The translations under genes were made by a program, and so were the position numbers. 64,000 nucleotides of DNA from Rarobacter faecitabidus (GTDB lineage: Bacteria > Actinomycetota > Actinomycetes > Actinomycetales > Cellulomonadaceae). The stretch is from contig NZ_VFOS01000005.1 of assembly GCF_006716265.1 (NCBI RefSeq), positions 62,001 to 126,000 on the forward strand, given 5' to 3'. The notes under the pieces were generated by a model, which had not been told where the DNA came from, did no database searches, and saw only the letters and a list, made by a program, of their open reading frames with translations. Position 1 is the first letter of the stretch. Every line of letters starts with the position of its first letter. Below, piece after piece: positions 28,452 to 36,284 of this stretch.

Positions 28452-29192
28452 ATGCGACGACACGCGGTGCGGGTGCGACGGGATCCCCGACCCGAGGCGG
28501 GGGTCATCGCGCTGCTGGTTGCCGTGGCGGCGCTGCTCGTATGCCTGATCGCGGGCGTGGGACTGCCGGCTGGTCAGACACATCGTGCGGCGGCCCGGTA
28601 CCCCGTGACGAAGGTGGCGCTGCGCACCGCGCGGGGGGCGTTGTCCGCGCTAGTCGCCGCTCCCGATGAGCGCGGAGGGGTGCCCGAATACAGCCGGGAC
28701 GACTTCGGCGCTGCCTGGCAGGACACAGACCTCATTGGCTGCGACACGCGAAACGACATTTTGATGCGCGATCTGCGACCTGCTGCCCGCGATGGTCCCG
28801 ATTCGTGCGTGGTCACGAGAGGTGTACTCGTGGATCCGTATACCGACGAGCGAATGGCCTTCGAGCGTGGTGCCGGTAGCTCGAAGGTGCAGATCGATCA
28901 CGTCGTGGCGCTCGCGGACGCGTGGCGTGCCGGTGCCTGGCGGTGGGAGCCCGTGCGGCGAGTTCAGTTCGCGAATGATCCAGAGAATCTGCTGGCGGTG
29001 GCCGGATACGCCAATCAGGCAAAGGGCGCCGCGACTGCAGACGAATGGTTACCCCCGAACAAGGGCTACGCGTGCGTGTATGCGATCAAGCAGATCACCG
29101 TGAAATATCGCTACGCCTTAAGCGTGTCCACCTCGGAGCGAGCGGCGCTAGTATCGGCCCTCAACGGGTGCGTGATTGGAAGCCCGCGATGA
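28452..29192 (+). CDS. Secreted or membrane-anchored HNH-family nuclease (GmrSD C-terminal type, DUF1524)
   Basis: 246 aa. An Arg-rich N-terminus and one hydrophobic segment (GVIALLVAVAALLVCLIAGVG) suggest export or a single anchor. The domain from about residue 75 has YSRDDFGAAWQDTDLIGCDTRNDIL, then the catalytic-type motif QIDHVVALADAW, then FANDPENLLAV and NQAKGAATADEWLPPN. This pattern is typical of actinobacterial secreted HNH nucleases. The cysteines at about 97, 116, 214 and 239 could form disulfides. It may degrade extracellular DNA. The ATG has GAGG close by and GGGAGG further up. Confidence 0.8.
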   Translation: MRRHAVRVRRDPRPEAGVIALLVAVAALLVCLIAGVGLPAGQTHRAAARYPVTKVALRTARGALSALVAAPDERGGVPEYSRDDFGAAWQDTDLIGCDTRNDILMRDLRPAARDGPDSCVVTRGVLVDPYTDERMAFERGAGSSKVQIDHVVALADAWRAGAWRWEPVRRVQFANDPENLLAVAGYANQAKGAATADEWLPPNKGYACVYAIKQITVKYRYALSVSTSERAALVSALNGCVIGSPR

Positions 29193-29251
29193 GGTGTCCC
29201 CGTCCACACGGGCGGCGCAATACCACAGCGTCAGTGGACGTTCGCGGGGCA

Positions 29252-29707
29252 TCAGGTAATGTCGGCGACCGTCGCGCCGAGGGCTTTAATCGCGTCATTG
29301 GCCAGCAGGGTAACTGCGACGTCGTGGGCTCCGCCCCCGAGCGAGATTTCCTGACCGGCGATGGACTCGTCCACGAAAACCGGCCAAGGAGTGAGTGATC
29401 CGAAGGGCGTTATGGTGCCTCGCTCGTAGCCGGTCGCCTCGAATGCGACGTCGGCGTCGGGCATCGAGAGGCGGCCGACGCCGAGCAGCGCGCGCAACTT
29501 CGCCCACGAGATGGTGCGATCGCCCGGGACGAGGGCGAAGAGATAGTCACCGTCACCCCTGCGCACCACGATGGTCTTGACGATCTGCCGGGGCTCGACG
29601 CCGCGAACCGCAGCCGCCTCCGCCAAAGACTTCACCGGACCGTGACGCGAGATCGTGTAGTCGATGCCCGCAGCGTCGAGGGCTGCCCGCACGCGTTCTT
29701 CGCTCAT
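29252..29707 (-). CDS. YbaK/EbsC-family aminoacyl-tRNA deacylase
   Basis: 151 aa from ATG 29707. The fold starts YTISRHGPVKSLAEAAAVRGVEPRQIVKTIVVR, has the conserved lysine in QIVKTIVV, and ends with the GGGAHDVAV loop. YbaK/ProX-type proteins hydrolyse mischarged tRNAs such as Cys-tRNA-Pro or Ala-tRNA-Pro in trans. No wider operon is evident. Substrate choice cannot be read from the sequence. Confidence 0.85.
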   Translation of the reverse strand: MSEERVRAALDAAGIDYTISRHGPVKSLAEAAAVRGVEPRQIVKTIVVRRGDGDYLFALVPGDRTISWAKLRALLGVGRLSMPDADVAFEATGYERGTITPFGSLTPWPVFVDESIAGQEISLGGGAHDVAVTLLANDAIKALGATVADIT

Positions 29708-29750
29708 GAACACAGACTATCGCCGGGCGGCGCACCACCTCGGCCGGATG

Positions 29751-31586
29751 CTAACCGGCTGCCGCGTCCGTCGGTGCTCCGAGCTTGATCGTCTTCAAGT
29801 CAGAGAATCGCGAAACGCTGGCTGGTGAAACAACCGGATAGTAGTACGGCGTGGGCGTGTAGTAGTTGTCCGGAAGCTCCACGGCCAAAGTGACTGGCCT
29901 TCCGAGGGTTCCGCTGAATCGCACGATGCCCTTGCCATACGTCTTCTCGTTCCAGGACACCTGGAGGTCGGGAGAGCCGGTGTGGATGGCTGGCCGTTCG
30001 AGTGCAGTGCCATCGGGCTTCACCACGGTCGCCGCAACCGACTGCCCGACCACGGCGAACTTTGTGTTTTTCAGCGCGATCCGCTTGCCGGCCGACTTCT
30101 CGGTGAGTTTCACGGTGGCGCGATAAACCTTGCTGCCGTAGTTCACTTCGAGGGTCAGGCGCTGTTTGAGTCCGGCCTGCGGCGGGTAGTAGTACCAGAC
30201 CTTGCGTCCAGAGGCGGGGTCCTCGGTCGCGACGGCCTCGTTCGCGGGGGTCTCCAGGCGATCCCAGTGGAATCCGACGGTGCTTACTTTCCACGGCAGT
30301 ACGAATACGACAGGTTTTTGCGTGTGGGGGAACTTCTTGATCACGCCGATTTTGGTCGTTGCGTTCTTGCGGAGCTTAACTGAGACCGCGCGTGACTTAT
30401 CGGCTCGGGTGGGGTCGCTGTCGTTCTTTTGGTTGAAGATCACGATCGCCTTGTACTTGCCGGCTTTCAAGCTCTTGAACGAGGCCGTCAGCGTCTTGGC
30501 TGTTTTCGGCTTGCCCGCTCGCTCGATCTGCTTCTCCTTCACCAACGTGCCGCTAGAATCCAGCAGTTTAACGAGGTAGGACCGGTCCTTGTACTTGGGC
30601 TTGTCGCGGAAGGTGACCTTGAGCGAAGCCTTCCCCGCTTTCAGGGCTGCGTTAACCCTGGTGGCCTTGCCCACGGTAACTTTCACGCCCTTCTTGATCC
30701 GGGCCAGGCCCTTCGCGGTGTAGGCATCGAAGCGAACTCGGTAGGTGCCGCTCTTGGGGACGGCCGCTGAGTACTTGCCGTTCTTGTCCGTCACAGTGGT
30801 GGCCACGGACTTGCCATTCGCCTTGAGTATGTTGACGGTGACGTTCTTGCGGACCTTGCCGCCGCTGGTGACAGTGCCCTGCACCAAGCCGGCGGAGGCC
30901 TTTGCGGGTGTCGGCAGGGCGGCAACCGTTGTGCCCCCGCCGGTCACCAGCACATCGGTGGTGATGCGCGCGCCTGCGTAGACACCAGTTCCCGTGGCCG
31001 CAACGCGGTAGTTGCCGGGGACGAGCCCTCGGAACGTCTTCGTTTGGCCGGATTGGCTGGTCGCGCTCGCGGGAACGGGCGTGTTTCCTCGGGTAAGGAG
31101 CTCAATGTTGGTCGCGAATGCGGGGATGGTGACCGCGATCGCGCCGAGTTTTCCGAAAGCGAAGTCCAGGTTTACCGTATGCGCACCCGCCGCAAAGACG
31201 TAAGGCAGGCCCATGGCTTCAAGTGGTGCGCTCGCTTGCCCTGGACGCGCGTGTAACTGAGATTGGTGGGTCAATGCCAGGTCGTCGCGGCTGAGTGAAG
31301 CATCGACGAAGATTTTGGTGCCCGCTGGTACGGCGACGCTCGCCGAATAGGATCCAGTTGCACCTGGATTGACCCATGCGCTTCCGCCCGATTGGCTTGT
31401 TCCGCGGACAACCACTCCCGCCGAATTGCCCACCGCAAGTCCCACTCCCTCTATGGACACAGTTCCGGTGAACGTCACGACGGCATTAGCAGCGTGGGCG
31501 GGAACCGCCACCGATACGGCCGCTGCGAGCGATGCTACCGACATGGCGGCAACCAGTGCGATCTGGCGGATACGGGGGATCTTCAT
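29751..31586 (-). CDS. Secreted protein with carboxypeptidase-regulatory-like and Lys-rich modules
   Basis: 611 aa. ATG 31586 has AAGGAGG five bases upstream and a clear signal peptide (IRQIALVAAMSVASLAAAVSVA, cleavage after AHA). The first half holds repeated beta-sandwich units with patterns like FRGLVPGNYRVAATG and DKNGKYSAAVPKSGTYRVRF, resembling carboxypeptidase regulatory or collagen-binding B-type domains. The middle (about 290-480) is Lys-rich with KVTVGK and SLKVTFRDKPKYK. The C-terminal 130 residues are Tyr/Pro-rich (YYPPQ, NYYTPTPYYYPV). There is no sorting motif. A surface or secreted structural or adhesive role is inferred; the function is unknown. Confidence 0.75.
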   Translation of the reverse strand: MKIPRIRQIALVAAMSVASLAAAVSVAVPAHAANAVVTFTGTVSIEGVGLAVGNSAGVVVRGTSQSGGSAWVNPGATGSYSASVAVPAGTKIFVDASLSRDDLALTHQSQLHARPGQASAPLEAMGLPYVFAAGAHTVNLDFAFGKLGAIAVTIPAFATNIELLTRGNTPVPASATSQSGQTKTFRGLVPGNYRVAATGTGVYAGARITTDVLVTGGGTTVAALPTPAKASAGLVQGTVTSGGKVRKNVTVNILKANGKSVATTVTDKNGKYSAAVPKSGTYRVRFDAYTAKGLARIKKGVKVTVGKATRVNAALKAGKASLKVTFRDKPKYKDRSYLVKLLDSSGTLVKEKQIERAGKPKTAKTLTASFKSLKAGKYKAIVIFNQKNDSDPTRADKSRAVSVKLRKNATTKIGVIKKFPHTQKPVVFVLPWKVSTVGFHWDRLETPANEAVATEDPASGRKVWYYYPPQAGLKQRLTLEVNYGSKVYRATVKLTEKSAGKRIALKNTKFAVVGQSVAATVVKPDGTALERPAIHTGSPDLQVSWNEKTYGKGIVRFSGTLGRPVTLAVELPDNYYTPTPYYYPVVSPASVSRFSDLKTIKLGAPTDAAAG

Positions 31587-31815
31587 TGCTCCTCCTTGAT
31601 GCGCGAGGCTTCTGCACGCGGCTCTTCTGGGTCGCGCACCGTAAATCCGATGCTCATAGAAGCCTATGGCGAATCCGCCGATTCGGAGAGGTGAGTGACG
31701 GGACATAGTGTGCAATGTTTGTGAAGATCGTCGATGGTCTCCACCCGAGAGACTTCACAGGTATCCGCCAGCAGGTCACAGAACGCATTCAGCAATGCGT
31801 GCCAGCATAGATGTC

Positions 31816-32259
31816 ATGAACACGCGGACAACGAAGTTGGCGGCAGCCGGGGTACTCGCCCTCACCCTGCCTCTGGCGACGACCGCGGAAGCAGTTCCGC
31901 TCTACCGCTTCGACCAGCCGCGCGCGCAGTCGAGCGGTGTGACGATCGCCGAGGCGCGGATCACCTCGGGCGACCTCGACCAGCTCGATGAGGCCCACAG
32001 GACCGCGTACGAGGCCGCCGCTGCAGACGCAGACGCGGCCATCAGCCGGGCGTGCAACGTCCTGGCCGCCGTGGAGGCCGACGACGTTCCTACCTGGCAG
32101 GCGCTCACCGAGGTGGGCGAGGCGGAGATCGGTTTGCTGGCCGCCCGCGCGCACGTGCGGCACGTAGCCGGGTTCGTGGACGAGTCCTCCGCCGCTGACG
32201 CGCTGGCCGCGATGGATCAGCAACTGTCCGACCTGCTGGGAGTGCTCGAGACTCTGTAG
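31816..32259 (+). CDS. Small secreted helical protein, unknown function
   Basis: 147 aa. ATG 31816 opens a signal peptide (TKLAAAGVLALTLPLATTAEA). The mature part is Ala/Asp/Glu-rich and predicted helical (EAHRTAYEAAAADADAAISRACNVLAAVEADD) with a single Cys. The ribosome site is weak. It is divergent from the secreted protein at 29751. No family was recognised. Confidence 0.6.
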   Translation: MNTRTTKLAAAGVLALTLPLATTAEAVPLYRFDQPRAQSSGVTIAEARITSGDLDQLDEAHRTAYEAAAADADAAISRACNVLAAVEADDVPTWQALTEVGEAEIGLLAARAHVRHVAGFVDESSAADALAAMDQQLSDLLGVLETL

Positions 32260-32281
32260 CCGCGGGGGTGCCCGGGCGGAA

Positions 32282-33007
32282 CTAGGGCGCGACGGGATCA
32301 GCGGTGGCGTTCGGTCCTTGGTTGAGTCTAGGGTCGATGCATTCGTTCTGTGGGTCCATGCCGAGCTGTTCCAACTGTTCGTATTTCTCGCTGATAAGTA
32401 GGCGGGGTTCCGCGCCCTTTTCGCGGATGCACTCGGAGAGCGCCGCGGCTTCTGGTCCCCAGTTCATCCGATAGTCCTGCCACAGGTCGTCGAGTGCCGC
32501 GAATTGTGTGTCGTAGCAGTCGTTGAATTTCTTATCGAAGGCTTCGTCGCCGGCCTCAACCCAGTATTGGATGACTTGGTTTTCTTCGCCCATGAACTCG
32601 AATTTCACTTCCGCGGCGTCGGTGCAGGCCTTCAAACGTTGGGCGGCTTCTTGGTATTCGTCGTACGTGACCTCGCCATCCGCGAGGGCTTCGAGTTGCT
32701 GTTCGGATAGTTGAACGCCCATGCTGTCGGCCACGGCTACCGGATCGTAGGTGTTGTCCTTGCCCTCAATGACAGTGCCAGCCCCAGTCGGCATGGCTGT
32801 GGCATATGTTGGGCCAGGTTCTGTGTTCGATGAGCATGCGCTTAGTGCCACGGCTGTTGCGACGGTGAGTAAGGCTAGCGCTCTCTTGAAGGTCCGTGGA
32901 CGTCGAGATGCGCGTGGGTGGTGCATCCTGATGATGCACCTGGAGTTGACTTCCTCGCTGCTTGCCGAATGAATCGGTTGCTCCGCTTGGTTCGCAGTGT
33001 TGCTCAT
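32282..33007 (-). CDS. Lipoprotein paralog 1 of a tandem triplet
   Basis: 241 aa from ATG 33007, whose ATGA overlaps the stop of paralog 2 (translational coupling). It has an Arg/His-rich stretch, then a lipoprotein signal ending LSACSS, so the mature protein is probably lipid-anchored outside the membrane. If translation starts instead at Met 32926, the signal is of normal length. The mature domain shares with its two neighbours TYATAMPT, VQLSEQQLEALADGEVTYDEYQEAAQRLKAC, GEENQVIQY, a Cys-x-x-x-F pattern and the end CIDPRLNQGPNATADP. Five conserved cysteines suggest disulfides. The function is unknown. Confidence 0.75.
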   Translation of the reverse strand: MSNTANQAEQPIHSASSEEVNSRCIIRMHHPRASRRPRTFKRALALLTVATAVALSACSSNTEPGPTYATAMPTGAGTVIEGKDNTYDPVAVADSMGVQLSEQQLEALADGEVTYDEYQEAAQRLKACTDAAEVKFEFMGEENQVIQYWVEAGDEAFDKKFNDCYDTQFAALDDLWQDYRMNWGPEAAALSECIREKGAEPRLLISEKYEQLEQLGMDPQNECIDPRLNQGPNATADPVAP

Positions 33008-33678
33008 TGGTTTGAAGTCGGTGGGGGGACGGGATCGGCGGTGGCATTCGGTCCTTGGTTGAGTCTGGGGTCGATGCATTCGGTCTGCGGGTCCACGCCG
33101 AGTTGCTCCAACTGATCGATCTTCTCCAAGATCAAGAGCCGCGGTTCCTCGCCCTTCTCGCGGATACACTCCGCCAGAGCGGCCGCCTGGGGGCCAAATT
33201 CCTCTCTATACCCTTGCCACACAATACTCAGCGCGCCAAATTCACTTTCATAACATGCGTCAAATTTGGCATCCAGCGGCCCACCGTCAGACTCGGTCCG
33301 GTACTGGATGACTTGGTTCTCTTCGCCAGTGAACTCGAACTTCACCCCCGCCGCGTCGGCACAGGCCTTCAGGCGTTGGGCGGCCTTTTGGTATTCGTCG
33401 TAGGTGACTTCGCCATCCGCTAGGGCTTCGAGTTGCTGTTCGGATAGTTGGACGCCCATATTTTCGGCCGCGGCTACTGGGTCGTAGGTGTTGTCCTTGC
33501 CCTCAATGACAGTGCCAGCCGCAGTCGGCATGGCCGTGGCATAGGTGGCCTCGGCACCCCCTCCAGCGGAACAAGCGCTGAGCATCGACGGGCCAACGAG
33601 AAAGAGCGATACGACGGCAAGCCACTTGCCTGAGCGTGCTTGGGAGGGGGGGGTGGGTAACTGAGTGGACCATGGCAT
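33004..33678 (-). CDS. Lipoprotein paralog 2 with C8 tract at the 5' end
   Basis: 224 aa as read. The lipoprotein signal is GKWLAVVSLFLVGPSMLSACS. The ATG used (33678) lies only three bases after GGAG. The ATG that aligns with paralog 3 and has good spacing (33673) is out of frame because of a run of eight C (8 G on the + strand, 33646-33653). With seven or ten C it would be in frame with the same signal peptide. The mature domain is about as in paralogs 1 and 3. The 5' leader (GGATTCACTACTC and GGAGTAAATGCCATGG) is also shared with paralog 3. The gene may be phase-variable, or the run may be an assembly error. Confidence 0.72.
   Translation of the reverse strand: MPWSTQLPTPPSQARSGKWLAVVSLFLVGPSMLSACSAGGGAEATYATAMPTAAGTVIEGKDNTYDPVAAAENMGVQLSEQQLEALADGEVTYDEYQKAAQRLKACADAAGVKFEFTGEENQVIQYRTESDGGPLDAKFDACYESEFGALSIVWQGYREEFGPQAAALAECIREKGEEPRLLILEKIDQLEQLGVDPQTECIDPRLNQGPNATADPVPPPTSNQ
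33646..33653. repeat. G8/C8 homopolymer in lipoprotein 5' coding region
   Basis: Eight G on the + strand lie about 20-27 bases inside the lipoprotein 2 gene. They decide which of two overlapping start codons (33678 or 33673) is in frame with the signal peptide. Confidence 0.85.
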
Positions 33679-33784
33679 TTACTCCATACATCGCGAGTAG
33701 TGAATCCTGAACCGTCCCATGTTTGATGCCGTTTCCTTTTGAGTTGAAAGGACCGCGTCATGTCGAAGAAAAGGGAGCCCGTGC

Positions 33785-34429
33785 TCAGGGGTCAGCGGTG
33801 GCATTCGGTCCTTGGTTCAATTTTGGATTTATGCACTCGTCGTCCGGGTCGATACCGAGGTTCGTGAGTTGGTCTATTTTCTCGCTATAGAGCAATCGCG
33901 GCTCCTCACCCATGTCACGGAGGCATTCTGCGAGGGCGCCTGCTTCGGGACCCCAGTTTGCTCTGTAGTCTTGCCACATGACATCAAGAGCTCTGAATTC
34001 GGTGTCGTAGCAGTTGTTGAATTTTGCGTCGAGAGCGTCGCTGTCTGAGCGTGTCCTGTACTCGATGATTTGATTTTCTTCGCCCATGAATTCGAAGTAG
34101 ATTCCTGCGGCATCGGCGCATGCCTTCATGCGCTGCGCGGCTTCTTGGTATTCGTCGTAAGTAATCTCGCCATCCGCCAATGCGTTGAGTTGCTGCTCAG
34201 ATAACTCGATGTGGGAATTGTGAGCAACCTCAATCGGATCGTACAGGCCGCCCTTAGTCATGGCTGTTGAGGACGCTGCAGTCGGCATGGCCGTCGCATA
34301 GGTGGTCCCTGCACCCCCTCCAGCGGAGCAAGCGCTGAGCATCAAAGGGCCAACGAGGAAGAGCACTACAGCGGCAAGCCACTTGCCTGGGCATGGGCAG
34401 GGGCGAGGGTAGGCAACAGATTGAGCCAT
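33785..34429 (-). CDS. Lipoprotein paralog 3 of a tandem triplet
   Basis: 214 aa from ATG 34429, with GGAG eight bases upstream; an in-frame ATG at 34447 is less likely. The lipoprotein signal is GKWLAAVVLFLVGPLMLSACS. It shares the QLNALADGEITYDEYQEAAQRMKACADAAG core, GEENQIIEYRT and CINPKLNQGPNATADP with its neighbours. It lacks the EGKDNTYDP segment of the other two, replaced by TKGGLYDP. It is divergent from the small secreted peptide gene. Base composition is slightly lower in GC than the surroundings. The role is unknown; by context it could be linked to immunity or sensing for the adjacent cassette. Confidence 0.75.
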   Translation of the reverse strand: MAQSVAYPRPCPCPGKWLAAVVLFLVGPLMLSACSAGGGAGTTYATAMPTAASSTAMTKGGLYDPIEVAHNSHIELSEQQLNALADGEITYDEYQEAAQRMKACADAAGIYFEFMGEENQIIEYRTRSDSDALDAKFNNCYDTEFRALDVMWQDYRANWGPEAGALAECLRDMGEEPRLLYSEKIDQLTNLGIDPDDECINPKLNQGPNATADP

Positions 34430-34476
34430 GGCATTTACTCCATTCATCTTGAGTAGTGAATCCCGTGAACCATGCT

Positions 34477-34532
34477 ACCGTGGAAACGGTTCTACAGATT
34501 GTAGACCTCAACACCTGATGGTGTTGATCAGG
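34477..34532. promoter_or_regulatory. Three adjacent dyads in a divergent control region
   Basis: Within 56 bases lie ACCGT-N4-ACGGT (34477-34490), TCTACA-GAT-TGTAGA (34491-34505) and CCTGAT-N7-ATCAGG (34514-34532). They occupy the gap between lipoprotein 3 and the peptide gene. They may be operators or leader hairpins. Confidence 0.5.
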
Positions 34533-34547
34533 ATCAGGAGAAAATCG

Positions 34548-34929
34548 ATGCAACGACGCACGAGGCTTGCCACACTACTGGCAGCGCTGGTCATGATGGG
34601 TGCGGCATTGGGTGGGGCACCCGCGCAGGCAACCCAAACCATCAACGAGTTTTTGCGGCACGGCCGGCATCTACGGTCAGTTCCAGGCGTGGAACAACAA
34701 CTCCACACACAAGGCCGGTACGCAACACACCACAGGACCGACGTGTACGCCCTACGAGGTGAGGATCAGGTACGAGAACAATGCTGGATCCCTGTACTGG
34801 ATGAGTTGGAAAACGGGCTCGCTCACGGCACTATCTGTCTCACAGACCAGCCAAAGCAACTACACAATCAACCAAGCCCAACACCGCGTCCCGAAGAACG
34901 GTGGGACGTACACCGTCAGTACTTACTGA
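34548..34929 (+). pseudogene. Small secreted bacteriocin-like peptide gene, frameshifted at a T5 run
   Basis: ATG 34548 has AGGAG seven bases upstream and begins an Sec signal peptide (RRTRLATLLAALVMMGAALGGAPAQA). After ATQTINEF the frame is lost at five T (34651-34655). Skipping one T continues as CGTAGIYGQFQAWNNNST, then a Trp/Tyr/Asn/Thr-rich domain with a second Cys (PTCTPYE), ending GGTYTVSTY at 34929. The restored product would be 126 aa, with a mature part of about 98 aa and two cysteines. The unshifted frame runs on to 35000 without sensible composition. It may be a mutation, a +1 programmed shift or a sequence error. Position before an adaptor/ABC/permease operon suggests a secreted bacteriocin-like protein; no named family is certain. 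Confidence 0.65.
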
Positions 34930-34935
34930 TTCGGT

Positions 34936-34975
34936 CGAAGGGGGTGGCTCGCGCGTACGTGGGTCACCCCCTTCG
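34936..34975 (+). terminator. Terminator hairpin after the peptide gene
   Basis: Perfect 11-bp arms CGAAGGGGGTG (34936-34946) and CACCCCCTTCG (34965-34975), extendable by four pairs with G-U wobbles. It lies seven bases after the peptide stop. It should limit read-through into the export genes, as is common for highly expressed bacteriocin structural genes. Confidence 0.75.
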
Positions 34976-35111
34976 CGTCGCCACTCTAAGTGGGCGATGA
35001 GATTGCGAGTTTAATAGTTGGCCTGCTCTGGGTGTATTAACGTGGACGGCAGGGGTCGCAGGACGTCAATGTGGACGTTCGCATCGCCCTCGAGAACTAG
35101 GAGGTGTCTTG

Positions 35112-36284
35112 ATGAGTGAGCATGAATCGTCGGTGAAGCAGGGTCGTGGTTGGTGGCGTTCGGTGTGGTTTGTGCTGCCGCTGATCGTGGCATGGTTGGT
35201 GCCCCTTGTCGTTCTCTATTTTGTTAACCCTGCTGTTGGTAAAGCGGAGGAGCGGAGTGTTGCCGCCTCTCAACCCGAACTGGTGCCGGTCGGTTCGCGT
35301 TCCAATGACTTGCGTTCTGACGTAGCTGTCCTGGTGAGTTACGGGCGTGCTGCCACGGTTACGACACGAGCGAGCGGTGTGGTCACTTCCGTTGAAGTGG
35401 CGGTGGGTGACAAGGTCAAACAGTGCAGGTCCCTCTTTCAGGTCAACGCGCGCCCTGTCCTGTCCTATCGCGCGAATTCGCCACTGTTTCGTGATTTGGC
35501 ACTGAAAGACAAAGGTGCAGACGTGTCGGCGCTCGCAAAGTATTTGGTGGCATGCGGCATGCTGGAGGATTCGGCTGTATCTGAGGAGTACACCACGCAA
35601 ATCGAAGCGGGAGTGAAGAAACTCCAAAAGGATATCCTCGGGGTCAAGGACACGGGTGCATTTTCCCTCGAATACGTTGCGTTCGTCCCCAAAGACGTGT
35701 CGATCGTGAAGTCCGTGGCTGTCGTGATTGGCCAAGAGATAGCGCCTGGCGCGGAGGTGGCAACGGTCAGTGGCCCCCCTGAGGCAATTTCTCTAGTGGC
35801 ACCAGATACTGGTCAGGCTGTGGTCCTTGATGAGACGCAGAGTTACCTCTTGCGGGTGGGGGATCAGAGTGTCGCGGTTGCAAGTGCTTCGATTCCCGAC
35901 GATCAGATTTCTCCGATGTATGACTTCCTGACGACGGCAGTGACCGACGGGCTCATGTCCACCCATCAACCCGCAGACGATGGCAGCGGCGGCGCTACGG
36001 GCGAGGTGACGTCGCAGGAATATTTCAATGGCGCTTCGATTGGTGCTGAAAAGGTGGTCGAAACGGGTGCAGTTCCGGCGACTGCCATCTACGCGAGCCT
36101 CAATGGAACGACGTGCGTCTTCACATCGAATGGCGGCGAGTCGTATGATCCAATCCCATTGGATTCGGTCTCCCTGATCCGCGGCGAACTGGGAAGCATC
36201 GGCGTGCCGCAGGATCTGATCGGCAAACAGGTGGTGCGGGACCCGAGCGCACTGACCGAGCAGGTGCTGGCCACATGCGGGTAG
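35112..36284 (+). CDS. HlyD-like adaptor with peptidoglycan-binding-like domain
   Basis: 390 aa. ATG 35112 has AGGAGG seven bases upstream. One N-terminal membrane helix (SVWFVLPLIVAWLVPLVVLYFV) is followed by a biotinyl-lipoyl-like segment (TTRASGVVTSVEVAVGDKVKQC). A PG-binding-1-like insert follows (LALKDKGADVSALAKYLVACGML...GVKKLQKDILG), and then a C-terminal beta domain as in MacA/HlyD adaptors. It probably links the permease to the wall and carries the substrate outward. It overlaps the ABC ATPase start by 10 bases. Similar adaptor-ATPase-permease trios accompany actinobacterial bacteriocins. Confidence 0.8.
   Translation: MSEHESSVKQGRGWWRSVWFVLPLIVAWLVPLVVLYFVNPAVGKAEERSVAASQPELVPVGSRSNDLRSDVAVLVSYGRAATVTTRASGVVTSVEVAVGDKVKQCRSLFQVNARPVLSYRANSPLFRDLALKDKGADVSALAKYLVACGMLEDSAVSEEYTTQIEAGVKKLQKDILGVKDTGAFSLEYVAFVPKDVSIVKSVAVVIGQEIAPGAEVATVSGPPEAISLVAPDTGQAVVLDETQSYLLRVGDQSVAVASASIPDDQISPMYDFLTTAVTDGLMSTHQPADDGSGGATGEVTSQEYFNGASIGAEKVVETGAVPATAIYASLNGTTCVFTSNGGESYDPIPLDSVSLIRGELGSIGVPQDLIGKQVVRDPSALTEQVLATCG

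Noticed and set aside
34428-35000. Continuous 190-aa frame over the peptide gene
   Set aside because: Only its signal-peptide part (from 34548) looks real. After the T5 run the composition is that of a shadow frame, and it crosses a strong terminator.
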